A stretch of DNA of 64,000 nucleotides from Taeniopygia guttata (lineage: Eukaryota > Chordata > Aves > Passeriformes > Estrildidae): positions 2,232,501 to 2,296,500 of the forward strand of contig NC_133033.1 in NCBI RefSeq assembly GCF_048771995.1, written 5' to 3'. Numbering within the stretch: the first letter of the stretch is position 1; each line of letters starts with the position of its first letter. Positions 1 to 12,800 of this stretch are shown in pieces. The notes beneath the pieces were generated by a model that saw only the letters and a list, made by a program, of their open reading frames with translations, was not told where the DNA came from and ran no database searches. Both the position numbers and the translations under genes were made by a program.

Positions 1-383
1 TAAATTAGATGCAGGGTTTAAAGGAAATTGGACATTTAAAACTCCGTTCAGTGCCAAAAACTGCGGGTTATTAGTAAAAAACCAAGCAAGATAATAAATT
101 ATTTCAATATAATGTAAAATATCACCCTTAGTCTTAGATCCAAAGCAGAAAACCTTAATAATCCACACAGCTCCCATGCTGGATAAGCAAATAAAACCCC
201 TAATGAGATTATTTATTTCTGAACAGAGATTTACACCATGTCTAAATTCTTTATGATCCCTTCGAAGGGAGAGCAGGAAAAACGCAGGAACAAGTCACAC
301 TGCTGATATCCTTTTATACTTTTTTTTTTTTCAAGCACCTAAATATTTTAACAAACAACTGAGGATTCTGTGTTCAAAAAGGG

Positions 384-450
384 AAAAAAAAAAAAAAAAA
401 AAAAGAAGAAGAAGAAGAAGAAGAAGAAGAAGAAGAAGAAGAAGAAGAAG
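384..450 (+). repeat. poly(A) tract followed by (GAA)n microsatellite
   Basis: Twenty-one A (384-404) are followed by about 15 GAA triplets (405-450). This is a pure purine strand of 67 bp. The arrangement suggests that the GAA array grew from a poly(A) tail. Confidence 0.95.
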
Positions 451-3400
451 GTACAGTGAAGTCCATCTTGCTTGCAGGTTAATTGGGGTGTGTGTGGCTG
501 GTTTCCACGTTAGGAAAGCCACCCCTGTGCTGTGCCAATCTGCAGAGAAACCGTGGGGCTGGCGGCTCAATGGCTGTGACTTTAACAGCACTGCTCTGGG
601 CCCGGAATCAATTCTCTCTGTTTACAGACCATTTCACAGCCCTTTACCTGCAACATCACTTGTGTCAGTCCCATAAATACTTTGGTGTATATAATGCTTG
701 AATTAGCATAATGGTTCAGGCACAGGGCTTTAAGCACAAAGAAGGACATGTCAACATGTTCTCTTCACTTAAGCAATTAAGAGCCATTATGCTGCTTCAG
801 TGGAAATATCATCAAGGTTAAAGACAATCCCAAACACCCCTCTAACCTTTTTATTCTAAGTCTAATAAATGAGGCATAGAAATTGAAATGTTAGTAAACA
901 GTGCTACTTGCAGGCTCTTTTTGTATCATGTTTAATCAGAGCTCTCATTCGCCACTGGTGAAGTGCACACTCACTGTGGGCATGAGGCTCGGGGGTTACT
1001 CAGATTATTCCCCCTTTTGCAAAAGCTCACCTCGCTTTAAGGATTTGTTTCATGCCTTGTGGCAAGGTCTGGGTGCCCTGATGTGGCAGAGTAAAAAAAA
1101 AAAACAAAAAAATATATATATAAGCAAAGGCAACAGAGATTGGGTCACATAGAATAATTCTTGATAAATTCTTTGTGTATCAGAGTTCTCGCTGATATGT
1201 TCTTTTTTAAATGTTTACTCCAGGTTTTGTATTTTCCTCTCCATGCTACTTAGGAAAATGAGCCACTGGAAATTTGTTATTATATTGGTTTTATTTTTAT
1301 TTTAAGACAGCAGCATTCAGCCAAGGCTGGAACAGTTGCTCGTGGGTGATTCTGGTGACATGCAGCATGGAGGATCCTAGGCACTGAATTTCCAGGGCTT
1401 GGTTTTGGGGGTGTGTGCTAGTTTGTTTGCTCTGAATTCATTCCGAATGCTCAGCCCCTTGATTCAAAGGCTTTGAAAAATCTTAGGAAAAACTGGGAGA
1501 GAAATTGAACATCTGGAGCAGAGAGAAAGAGAGAATCCCTTGGTAAGGAAAGGCCCAAAATAGAGAGGCTAGAACCCAACAGAACTCCCAGAACTGTGTG
1601 TGTTCACCAGACACCCTCCTGAGGCAAATCCTGCCTTTCCTTCAGTATTTTGAGTATTTCATGTTTGGGAAACACTTGAGCTCTGTTGTAGATTCACATA
1701 AATGTTGGAGATGATACAACTTTCTTTTATTAATGCTATGATGAATTTTTAATTTTTTTATTAATGCTTTTATTAAATTTTTAACTAATGTTTGAGTCAC
1801 TTCCCTAAACCTTGTGGAAGAAGAGAGTGGGTGGGCAGTGTGGGTGTCTAACAGAGGGGCGGCAGGCACATGTGGTGGCTAAAATCCAGGAGTTTTGGGC
1901 AGGCACTGCAGCAGGTGCTCTCCAACAATTCCATGCTCCTTATTTGCTTCTCTCTCAGCTGTTCAGCCTTGAGTTTTCCTATCAGAAATTTCTCTGGGCA
2001 TCTTGGACAGGAATTTCGCTGGACATCTTGGCTGCTCAAGGCTACAGTGCTGAGTGCTCACAGGTCTTGTGGCAGCTCCTTCCTGTCCCCTCAGGAAAGG
2101 GACAATGATCCTGAGCCATCCCTCTGGGTCTGTGCTCAACATTCCCAGTGGCCACCACACTTTGCAGTGTCCTCTCCAGTCTTAGAGGTTTTTATTTCAG
2201 TACCCTCAGCTTGAGCTGCAGACCCAGAACCTGCCTGAAGGGAGGAATTCCCTCCTTATTTCATGTTCCCCCCTCAGGAGCACCCTGAGAAGTTGCCAGA
2301 TTACAGCACAGGTTTCTTCAGAACCAGGCAGGGCTGAAATTAAGTTTGGCTCCCTTTTAAGGACACCCAGCTATGGGAACTTTGGAATTGAGCCATTTTG
2401 TTCTGCTCTCCATCAGCTTCCAAAGGAAGCACAGATTGCAGAGGTTGCAGTTTAAAGCCTGACAATAATAAGCAAACATTTACAGCCTGATTTGATCTGC
2501 TCTCACCCCGCTGCAAAACTTCCTTTGAAGGCTGGTTTGAGATCCACCGCAATGCCTGGAGGCTGAGGACTTGATTTTGTTCTTCTCACAATTCCTGAGC
2601 TCTGCAATTTCTCCTGGATGTCAGGGGCTGCTTGGCAGCTTCTCTTGGCTGCCCATGAGTGTCCCTCCCATCCTTCAGTGAGGGAACTACTGAGCATGGC
2701 CAGGCTGTGCTGAGGCACCAGTGGTGCCCATCCATCCCTGATTCATCCATCAGTGGGTGGAGAAAAGCTGCAGATTTCTCATTCCAGGTGCACGGGAGCA
2801 CCAGGATTTCTGTTCCATGTCCAGCTCTCCTGAGGCAAGTCACGTTCCTGCCCATAAAGTGATGTTCCAAGGGTTGCTCCCCTGTTTCCTGACAAACCAG
2901 CCAGGAGGGCAGGAATTGGTGGAGTTTGGAGCTTGGCTGGGAGAACTCTGCAGGGATGAGTTGTAGGGCAGGGACACTGTGCCCTCAGGATATGGGGCAG
3001 GACATCAGGCACTCATTCCCTGCTTCCTACAGCACCTTCCAAACCCGCAGATCCTTAAGAGTCCCTTTCCTCTTCTATGTTTAGAGCTACAAAGATTGTT
3101 TTTGGTATATAGCAACACTTTAGCACCTTCTGAGGATCTCAAAGCAGGTATTAATTAAGCTCCCGAGCACCTGTGGGAAGGGAGTAAACAGCCCAATTGC
3201 CACTTTATGGCAAGGAAATGACTGGCCAAGGTCATCCAGGCAGGCACAGGAGGGAACAGCACGCAGCCATAAAACAAGAATTACACAGCTGCCTTTCCTC
3301 CAAAGAAAGATGCCCCAAAATAGGAGCTCACCTGAACTTTTACTCAGATTTGGAGAGAAAAATGTGTAAAACCATTCAAAATACTTTCCCCGGCTACATC

Positions 3401-4544
3401 ACAAGGGCTCAGTTGCATTTTCCAGCCCTGGGTTGGATCGCTCTCACTCCAGTTGTGACAAGAGCTGTGCTTGAGGGATGAATGCAGGAGATATTGTATT
3501 CCTGGGAGAAGGCTTTGGTAGGTCATTTTATTTTATTCTTTCAGCCTGAGTTCCTAAGCATCCGAATACATGCAGATGATGATAATTCTGATGTGTTTTC
3601 TGTAGCTGAGCATCAGCCTCATTTACCTGTCCCTTTGCTAGGACCAAAACTCCTTGGTAGAAATAGGAACCAGAGCAGCTTCTGCAGCACTGTGGGAGCT
3701 GTTTGTTCTGTTGCCTCGGGCTGGGAGCAGCTCACTGGTTACTTTGCAGGGTGGAAATTGAGAAAGAGAAACAGACTCTAGAAAACATTTTGAAAAACTC
3801 AGCAGTTCAACATGTACTCTTTAAAGCTTTATAACAGCAGCTGTAGCAGAGATCACCTCTTCACATGCTTGAACCTAAATACCTGCTCTAAATTCATCAT
3901 CTCTTCACCTTCCCTTAATACCTGCTCTAAATTCATCACCTCCTCACTCCCTGAGCCTAAATTCCTGCTGCAGATTCCCCCCTTCTGTTAACAGTGTGGG
4001 ACCCACCACAAGAAGCCATCCCACCCAGAAACAGAGAGCAGGCAGAGCCAGCACCATCCTCATTATTTTATCTCTCTCATTTGTCATTCCAACAGCCCTG
4101 TCCACTCTCACCCTATAAAAGAAATTATAATTGAAACCATGCTCGTGTGTTTTGAGGCAAGAGCGACTCTGTGATCATTTAGCTCTACCCAGGCTGTAGC
4201 AAAAGCTGTCACAGATGCTTGTTCCACTTTTTTTTCCTGCACAAAGAAATAAAGCACAGTTGCACAAATGACATGTATGTCAATCTTTAGGTCACAATGC
4301 TTCCTGCAGTTGTATCCCAAGTAGGAGACATCAAGCTAAAGGCATTTAGGAATTAACAGTCTGTACCCGAGACAGAAATGGAGTTTATAAAACAGGTGGA
4401 TGAAGACCAGTATTCACTTGCATCACATTAAAGCAAATCCATTTCTATTTTATTTCCTATATAGTGCCTCGAATGTGCATTTTTACCATAACCAGGCTCT
4501 GCAGTTCCTGGGGGATATGGGATATTTGCTTTGGCCTGGTAGAA

Positions 4545-4614
4545 CTTCAAGGACAGGGTTTGGAGCAACCTGAGAAAGGGGAATATCCCAACCCAAACCA
4601 GTCTGGAATTCTGT
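4545..4614 (+). mobile_element. degenerate CR1 3' fragment
   Basis: Contains the CR1 3' phrases TTTGGAGCAACCTG and CAACCCAAACCAGTCTGGAATTCTG-like sequence, with the segment between them largely lost. Non-coding and old. Confidence 0.45.
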
Positions 4615-6759
4615 CACCTTCCATGTAGGAAATGATCTATCACAGGAGAAAAGCAGACGCTGCCCAGAAATCTCCACTCCCCCAGCTGAGGGTTTGGCTT
4701 TTCCACCCTGAATCCTCACAGAGGTCACAGGATTCTTTTGCAGTGCCATAAGTTTTGCTCAAACCCAGGGATGTGTTAGCACCTGGTGCTCCAGGCAGGC
4801 CCAGCTCTTCAGATTTCTGTCCAAGCACTGCCTTCCCTGAGCATTGCTATCCTGGGTGCATATTAACCCTGATTGAAACAACGCCCATTGGAAGTCTTAA
4901 AACCTTAACCACCAGTTTTACTTCTAAAATAAAGTAAACTGCCAAAAGTTCTGATAAAAGCGACAATTTATATTTTTAAGTAGTACGTCCGGAATTTTCC
5001 TATAGCTGTAGACAAAGGAATTCTTACCCAGATAAGTATAAGAGCACCAATAAATTTAAGGTAGCTTATGCAAGTTAGGCACTAATGAATGTCATCTTCT
5101 GTTTTGTCATGAAAAAAGATCTTTCTGCTGCTAAAGGAGACTGATTTAGATTATGAATAGCTGTAGTGATTTGCAAAAATGGCTCCAGAGAGATAGACTG
5201 AGATTCCATACACTCATGGCACTTGAGGTTTCTGCCCTTTTTGTTGAAAATTAATTTGTCCTGTGGGTTATTGGATTCTAGCTCAGCCAATGTATATTGC
5301 TCAGTCATCACAAATTTACTTAAAATTTAGTGTAGCTGAAGTTCATTCAACAAGACAAAAGTCTACAGTTGAAAGCTTCTAAAAATCTTTTTTAAAAACT
5401 GGCTGATGGTGTAATTGAAAGTGCTTGGATGAAGGAGAGTTACAGAATGTTTTGCAGGTATCAGTATCTGGTTTATTATATCACAGAGACTCTTCAGTTT
5501 CCTCTCTGGATGGTGACAAAAGGATGGTTGCTGTCCCCTTGGTGGATTTGTCCCATCCTCAAACCCCAAACTCACACTCTTAAAATGAGAAGTGCCTGGT
5601 ACCATTTTCTACAGCTTCCTCCACTATTTCTTTAATTTGACACATATTCTTTTTTATGGAATAGAAAGAAACTCTGGCTATAAAATGTCAAATGCCTCCT
5701 CTTACATACCATTTCTTTTTATTTTTTTTTCCTTTTATTTCATTTCTTTTCTCCCTTTCTTTCCTTTGTTTGCCTTTGATGTACGAGAGAAAATTTCGTT
5801 CATGTTCTTGGAATTCCCATCTGAGTTTTCACTTCTTCACTTAAACATTTCCTTTGCTTGTAACTTTGATTCCCAAAGACAAATAGGTTCAGTTAAAAAA
5901 AAAAAAAAACAACCTAATTCTGCTCAAATGAGCAATCCTGTTTAAATTAAAAGGCTGTAACTAATTTGATTGATGGGTCCACGTCCTCTCTTAGCCCCAC
6001 ACTGGAGAATTGGATTCAGGATCCCCACCAAGAGGGGCTGGTGAAGGTTTTCAGACACAAACCAGGGCGAGCTGGGTGCAAACACCAATGTGGGCAAGGA
6101 GGGGTGATCAAAGAATAAGCAGGTATTAAGCATTCACAGCAGAGTGGTTTTTCATTACCTGTAGAGGATAAAAATCTTCTCGATGAGAAATAATTCTCCT
6201 TATTTTAAGCTCTATCAAAAACAGCTTCACGTCGTTTTTAAATGATGGGGATTTTTGAAAAGAAAAATACGAAGGCAAATGGTGCTGGTGGCATATGGGG
6301 AAAGCTCATTTTGTGCACAATCACCGAGGATGGTCCCCAAATATTGAGTCCATAAACACTTTGTTTGTGTCCTGCCTACCAGGAACTGCACTTTAAAAAT
6401 GACAAACAAGAATTTAAAATTCAGTTTCAATTTAGCATTAAACCCACTTCATAAACACCACAGTAAAATAAGAGGAAATACGGACCACAAAAATTCTCCC
6501 AGTCCAGATCTCTGTTCAGATGGCTATTCTTTTATATTTCCTTTTTTCCCTGGCTCTGATGATACATCTGAATACAACTGATCAAGTTTCAGCTATGAGG
6601 CTCTCAGCTCTTTGCTTGATACAGAATTGCACAAAATGAGATACAGTGCCATAACCAAATCGTGACACAATGGACTGGAAATTTTAGATTAATAAACCTC
6701 TTTCGGAAAAGAACTAAATAACTTTTACAGTTTTATCTATGGCTATTTGTTTCTTTGAA

Positions 6760-7740
6760 GATTTATGGTCCTCGCAACAGATACGCATCTTATCTTTCAC
6801 TCTTCAGATTACAGAAAGATGATTTTAAACAGCCTCCTGACTGGCACGAGCCGGAATTGCAGATGATCTTGCTTTAAAAAAAAATGCTAAAAGTGAACTT
6901 GCGAGTCAAATGAGAATATCATTACACGTGTCAGAGGGGTCTGAGAGCAGAATCTGCATCCAGCTAAACAAGAAATAATCCTTCTTGCGGCGGGCCGGCA
7001 TCCTCAGGATCCTTTAGCATCCGGGAGCTTAATGAGGAATTCCAACTTTAATTGATTGACGCTCAAAGTTTCGGACTCAAAGGCGAGGCGCTCTTTAAGG
7101 GAGGCTTCTCCTTTGGAAGCGGGATTGGAAGTGGCAGCCCACATTTTTAGGTTTCAAGCAGCTCTGTCATTCCGGCAGGAATGTGTCTGCCACTTGACAC
7201 GAAAGCTGGGCCTGAAAAGCGCGTACTTGGGATCAGGGAATCAATAGAACACTTAATGGACAATTAGAGAACAGCTGTAGGACTGTCAAAGGCCCATCTG
7301 TACACAGCTCTGCTGGACACACAGCTCCGCTCTGCCCCGGGGCACCGCTCCATCACCACCCCCCTTCCATTTCCCAGCGCCGCTGATGGAGGATTCCTTT
7401 TTCATTACTAATTTTAACACGTGTAGAAAATTATGGAAATTGCTCGGGCCATTTGTCAACTTATATCATGTGAATTGATCAATAAATTTCAGCGGTTTGT
7501 TGTTAATGTAGATAAATTTTGGCATTTAATTAAGCTACAAGTGAAAATGTGGCCACTTTTAATTTCGGCAGATGCTCCCTTTTCATCTGTAATCCAGGGA
7601 TACGTTGGCAAATACAATTCAGTCGCTAAATATTTATAGACAACGTGACAATTCCTAAAAGAGTTATCATCAGTGATTTTGGTTCTGAAACAATTAGCAT
7701 TGTTTGAGAGAGCTCATGTGGAAAACTGAAATAAATTCTG
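6760..7740. promoter_or_regulatory. candidate conserved noncoding block
   Basis: Unique, mostly AT-rich sequence with retained CpGs and homeodomain-like (TAATTA, TTAATTAAG), SOX-like (AACAATT, CATTGTTT) and E-box (CAGCTG) words, and no repeats. Such texture is common in developmental enhancers. In human the gene on this side of ATG4C is FOXD3, a regulator with a large noncoding neighbourhood. Function is inferred only. Confidence 0.35.
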
Positions 7741-9576
7741 AACAGCAGATCAAATTATGGCTACACAGGTACATTGAATGTATAAAGCACATAAATCTAC
7801 ACATGGTATAAACACGTGCTTATTCCGGGAATACTGCTCTGTGCACAAACATGGAAATTCTGATCAGCCAAGGTACAAATTCCCACATCCATAAATACTC
7901 ATGCACTACACAGAAAGTGTTTACAATATCTCTGAATGAGACCACTCCAGTGATATTTATCCTTAATGGAGCTGCTTTGCAAATATATAATGGGAGAGAT
8001 TGATCTTGGGAACTAACACCACGGAAGGAAACATTTCACACACAAATACTTTATGTAGGAGAAGCAAGAGTTGACAAAAGCATTGCTGCTTGTAACAATA
8101 AATTTATTTAAATTTTTTTAAAACACCGAGTACATTTCCAACCTGTGATAATCAGGCATCAACCTTTAAACTTCCCGATTTTTTTTTTAAGCACACAGAG
8201 ATTTGGCCAGACAATAAGAAACATAAATGAACATTTTAGGCTTTCTATATGGCCTTAGGGAGGCTGAGATGAAATCCTGCCTCTGACAGCCAGAGGCCCC
8301 AGACACAGCACTCAGCAGCCAGGCTTGACATGATGAACTGCTGAGGCTCCTCTGAGAGCCAGGGGGGTTTGCCTGGTGCTGGGGCTGCTGAAACCCCCTG
8401 GGCAAGCAGCTCCTGCCCTGACCTGCAGCTCTGGCCTAAAGGACTTCTCGAGCATTTAGTGGGTCCTGCAGGATGAACTTGTGCAAGGAGAAATCAGGAA
8501 TCTGACCTGATTCTGGGGGAATCAGTGGGGCTCACACTCTCCTGCTCCTCTGCAAGGGCTCTCAGTGCCCTGAGCAGGCAGGGTCAGCATCCCCCCACAG
8601 CCCCACAGTCCTGTACCCCAGGCACAGGGGCAGACAAGCAGCACCCCACAGGTAAAAATCCATTTGCTTGACTCCTTTGTGTACTTCTCTGTTTTCATTG
8701 CCAGGCAAAGTCATCCGACTCGGTAAGAAAAAAATAAGAGACCACTCAGACACACCAATCATTTTTAAAGTGGAGTCTCTGGGTTTGTGGATTTGTCACC
8801 ACTGCAGCATGTTTTATTTCCAGATTTTCACAGAAAGTGGTCAGCAGATTCCCTGAAATTGTTGGGAGTGTGGGGAAGAGGATGGGAATCCTGTTCCAGC
8901 TGAGACTCACTGGCCTGCACCCGAGGGTTTGCAATTCACAGGGAGAACAGGGAATGCACTTGCAGGAGCTGGCGGGGGGGCATTTGAACCATGGGAAATA
9001 TATGGACAGCACAAAATACATTCCATAAATACAGAACGTTCTAACCAAATCTTGAGTCACTGAAATGATCTCATTGGCCTTTCCTCTTGAACAGAAAGCT
9101 CTGTCTCAGCTTACCAAGGCTTTCTTTTTCTTTTTTTTTTTCATTTCCCAGCACTGGCATTTGCTCTGTCTGAACTGGACCAGCACCAGTGCCCAGCATT
9201 CCTGTTCCTGATGGCTCAATGGTGCAGGATCTTCTTGGAGAAGGCTTCACATCCACATCCAGGCTGTCACTGCAGCTCCTGCCAGTGCCACCAGCCCACC
9301 TGCACAGGTACCTCAAACCCTCAGCTGTGTCCAGCACACACAGCCAGGGATGGTCCCAGGGATGGGGAGGGGACTCCCCAGCTGCATCCCACAAACTGGG
9401 ACTTGTGCCTGACCTGTTTCTGAGGGAATTGTGAGGGATATTTACTTAACTTTTCATGGTGAAGTCTCAAACTCAGGGTAGAAGGGGATCACACCACAGT
9501 GAGCAACAAAAAAGTCTATTAAACAATCTTTGTTTTTTAAAAAAAATCTCAATAACAACAAACCCATTTGTCTGTT
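7741..9576. other. intergenic region, no gene seen
   Basis: AT-rich DNA to about 8,200, then moderately GC-rich unique sequence. No exon, repeat family or RNA gene is recognised. Confidence 0.6.
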
Positions 9577-9870
9577 TCACCAGTAGAGCATTTTTGTGGG
9601 AGATCCCTATTTATCTGATTTATTAGAAATGCTCCATTGAGACAGAAAGCATTTTTCTAATAAACCAAGAGGTTAGCACTATTGTTTTCAGTACAGCTGA
9701 CCCTTGGATTTGCTGTAAAACCAGAATCATTAGAAATGCTCCATGGGTTATATTGGAGCACTTCTAATGAAACAGAGGGTCAGCTGTATTGAAATAATGT
9801 AAAATATCTAGATTCATGAGAAAAACTCTACTGAAATGCATGGAGCGTTTCTAATAAATCCAGATTTTAG
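9577..9870. repeat. foldback array of short repeats in alternating orientation
   Basis: A word close to TTATTAGAAATGCTCCA occurs on the plus strand at 9619-9636 and 9727-9743 and in inverted form at 9648-9664, 9754-9770 and 9841-9857. TACAGCTGACCCT at 9692-9704 has an exact inverted copy at 9776-9788. The segment can therefore fold into several nested hairpins centred near 9,748. I do not recognise the family. Confidence 0.7.
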
Positions 9871-12800
9871 TGGAGCTCAACCCTGAATCCATTAAAACAT
9901 TATGAAAAAATAGTTACTGAGCATGGACCTTAAGTACTTTTTTCTGTGTTAATCTCTCATTTATTCTAAAATGTGTTGTAAAAATAGCAAAAAGCATCAG
10001 TGAAAATTTGTTATTTAAGGTCTGCCATTTCCTCCCCTTCCGAGGAGCAGAGAGTCACTGCAGCCTCCAGGAAGATGCACCTGGAATCCCACAGGCTGTG
10101 CTCCAGCAGCCCAGGAGCAGGGATGAGCACCTCACTGCTGCCTGTCCCTCTCTGGGCACATTCCAAAGGTAGCAGAGCACAAAAGGAGCCATCCCAAACC
10201 ATTCCCTGCCATGGAATGAGTGTTGGGAGAGCTGCAGAGCTCCAGGGAGGAGCTGCTTGTGGAGAGCTCTCAGCAATCCCAACCTTTTCCCAGCCTGGAA
10301 TTGGAGGGGGTTTTCTCCCAGCCACCTAGAAGGGGCTGGAGCATTGCTGTGTTCATCCCCAGGGGATTTTTCCCTGGGTTCTGGGAGCCTGAAGTGTCTA
10401 CAATGAGAGATGCAGGAAGGGGCATCATAAATAAAAGCCTTGGTAGGAAATACAGGTGTGGGGTCACTTTGGGCACACAGTGGGATGAATTCCCAGGCAC
10501 TTTGAATCTTCCACAGTCTGCAGATGTGATTCATGATGGAGAGATTACACTGCTTGTACATAAAGAGAAACTCCAGCCTGATTTCCCCTGCAAGTTGGAT
10601 ATTTATTCTCAATTTACAGTCACATGGTCAGCAATGAAATGAGATTTTTTTTCCATTACCACCAAGATTTTGTACCATTTTTAGTGTACAACAATATTCA
10701 AAGCCTGGTGGACTTCCAGGCAGATTAAACTGCTGTAATCTTGTAAAAGCAGGTCCTAAAGATGAGATGGCTTGGGCTTAGTGCAGTTTCAAATCCCACA
10801 CCCATGGCAGGTGACACCTTTAACCTGTGTGTCCAGGTCAGCTTGATAACTGGCTGAAAACTGGGGCCTAGGGTAGGAAAAACTGGGCATTAATTGCAGC
10901 ATGTTATGAGTCAGGACATCTAAAAACCAAAGATTGTTTCACATCAAAAGAAGAAGTAAACACTGGCAGGTTTATTTTAAGGTCTTGCACGAGTCAGTGC
11001 CTCAGTTGGATGATCAAACCCCTCCTCAGATCAGAGCTGAAGTGAATTTTGTTTTTCAGATGACCTTCTCGTGAAAGTTGTGGCAAGTTTTGGTGATGCT
11101 GATGCTGCTAATTCTCACTTCTCTGGTATTTTTAAAGCTTTATTATTGCACCTCTCCCCTTCTAGAACTGCTGCAGACATGGAGCTGCAGGCACCAGCTG
11201 GGCACAGCACTGGGAAGAGTTTGGAGAAGGGTTTGGATCAGCCCCAGCCACCCCTGCTCCCAGGTAACACACCTCAAAATCCCTGAAAACAAAGCAAAAG
11301 TGAGGCTTGGATTGATATGGGCTGAAAGAGCTGAAAGATCAGGCCAGCATTGATGACACCAATGTTACATTGGGTTATTTCAGGATATTTTGCTTAAAAT
11401 TCAGCATGAAAAGACAATGCACTCCTGCACGAGGCTGTTCAGGGAGCTGGGCTGGTGTGTGCTGTAGCATTTTCCAGCACTGCTCTGGCTGCAGTCCCTG
11501 TGCTTTCAGCAGGCAGCAGAGGAGCTGGCTCACCTCTGTTTATTTTATGAATGCACACACTCAGCCTGGCTGCAGCTTGTCAGCTTCTGATGCTGCTCCT
11601 TTGGCTGCTTTGTACCCACATGTACAGAAAATGTATAGGAAAAGTATATTAATATCATTCTATCTCAACAGATTTAATTCTTAAATGCTACATATACTTG
11701 GTTAATCTCTCATTTTAGAAGTAGGAAAGGTTAGATTATAACATCAGGTTAGCTCTCTTTGAAGCAGGTAATAATTAAGTTGATTCACTGTTGCAATTAC
11801 TGTCAAATCCCCCTTAATTACCACGGATTTTATAGCAGCTTCATTATACGTCTGCTGTAATGCATTGTGGCCCAAAGGAGAAGTGTTGCAGGAAATTCTG
11901 CATAGCATGTATAATTCTAACCTGCAGTTAAAGCTCCTAGTGAAAGCCTCTGCACTAAATTTATCTTTTTTTGACATTTTCCCCCCTATTATTTAAAGCA
12001 GTTGAGCTGGAGTAACACCACTAAAATACACACCTAACTTCCTAAGTGAAAATGGATCTTTTCATAGGTATTAGGAATAAAAATGAGGAAATTATAAAAT
12101 TAGCAGCACATTATCCTTGGGAAACTGCTCAGCAAAAACGAAGAACACTCCTGGTCTGATGTCATGGAGGGAGAAAACCTCTGCCCCATGTCGTGAGTCG
12201 TGCAATCCCTGAACAGCCTCTGAAATCCCACTGAACAGTTTTTGAGGCAGTCCGAATTTGCTGGAGCACTCTGCTCTCCATTAATATTTTCATCCATTGT
12301 TCCTTTTGCATTTTATAAACAGAATTTTTAAAGCAACTCTCCTTTTGAACTGACCCTCCAAGTAACTCAGGGCCTGGTGAAACTGCTGCTTTCTGGCTCA
12401 CATGTCACTGCTTGTTTCCATTGGAAAAATCTTTACAAATCAGGGTCTGTAAATTGAGCCTGCAACAGTTCAAAACAGATAAGAGAATAATGTGTGCCAT
12501 GGATTCCCTAGTAGGGAAGGAATTTACTCCCCAGCACATATTAGATGCAGAAAGGGCTCCAGTGTCAGTGACACTATTGGCAGCTGTGTTAACAGTGAAG
12601 GAGCTGCCTTTGTACAGCAGTACAGTTATTAAATTTCTCCAGAGACCATGACTCATTAATCAAATATTCATACATCTCTGTAAATACATGCTGAACAGAG
12701 AATACCCTCAGAGCTGAGCATCCCAGCACAAGTGCTCTTTCATGTGGCCCTGGCCCAGCCCTGAGAACATTGGTCATGTTTTGCATTTCTAATGCCCCGT

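Larger units (their letters stand above)
1..6759. other. intergenic region without recognised genes
   Basis: Apart from the microsatellite near 400 and a degenerate CR1 piece near 4,580, I see no coding exon. Imperfect 40-45 bp repeats with TAATACCTGCTCTAAATTCA lie at about 3,875-3,970. The stretch 4,110-4,470 is unique-looking and AT-rich and could be a conserved noncoding element. The ORFs here are short and match no family I know. Confidence 0.6.

Noticed and set aside
331..591. Minus-strand frame with a poly-Leu/poly-Phe run
   Set aside because: Produced by the (GAA)n and poly(A) microsatellite.
10055..10612. Minus-strand open frame of 185 codons in the left intergenic region
   Set aside because: The translation matches no protein family that I know and overlaps a plus-strand frame of 140 codons. 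Most likely chance.
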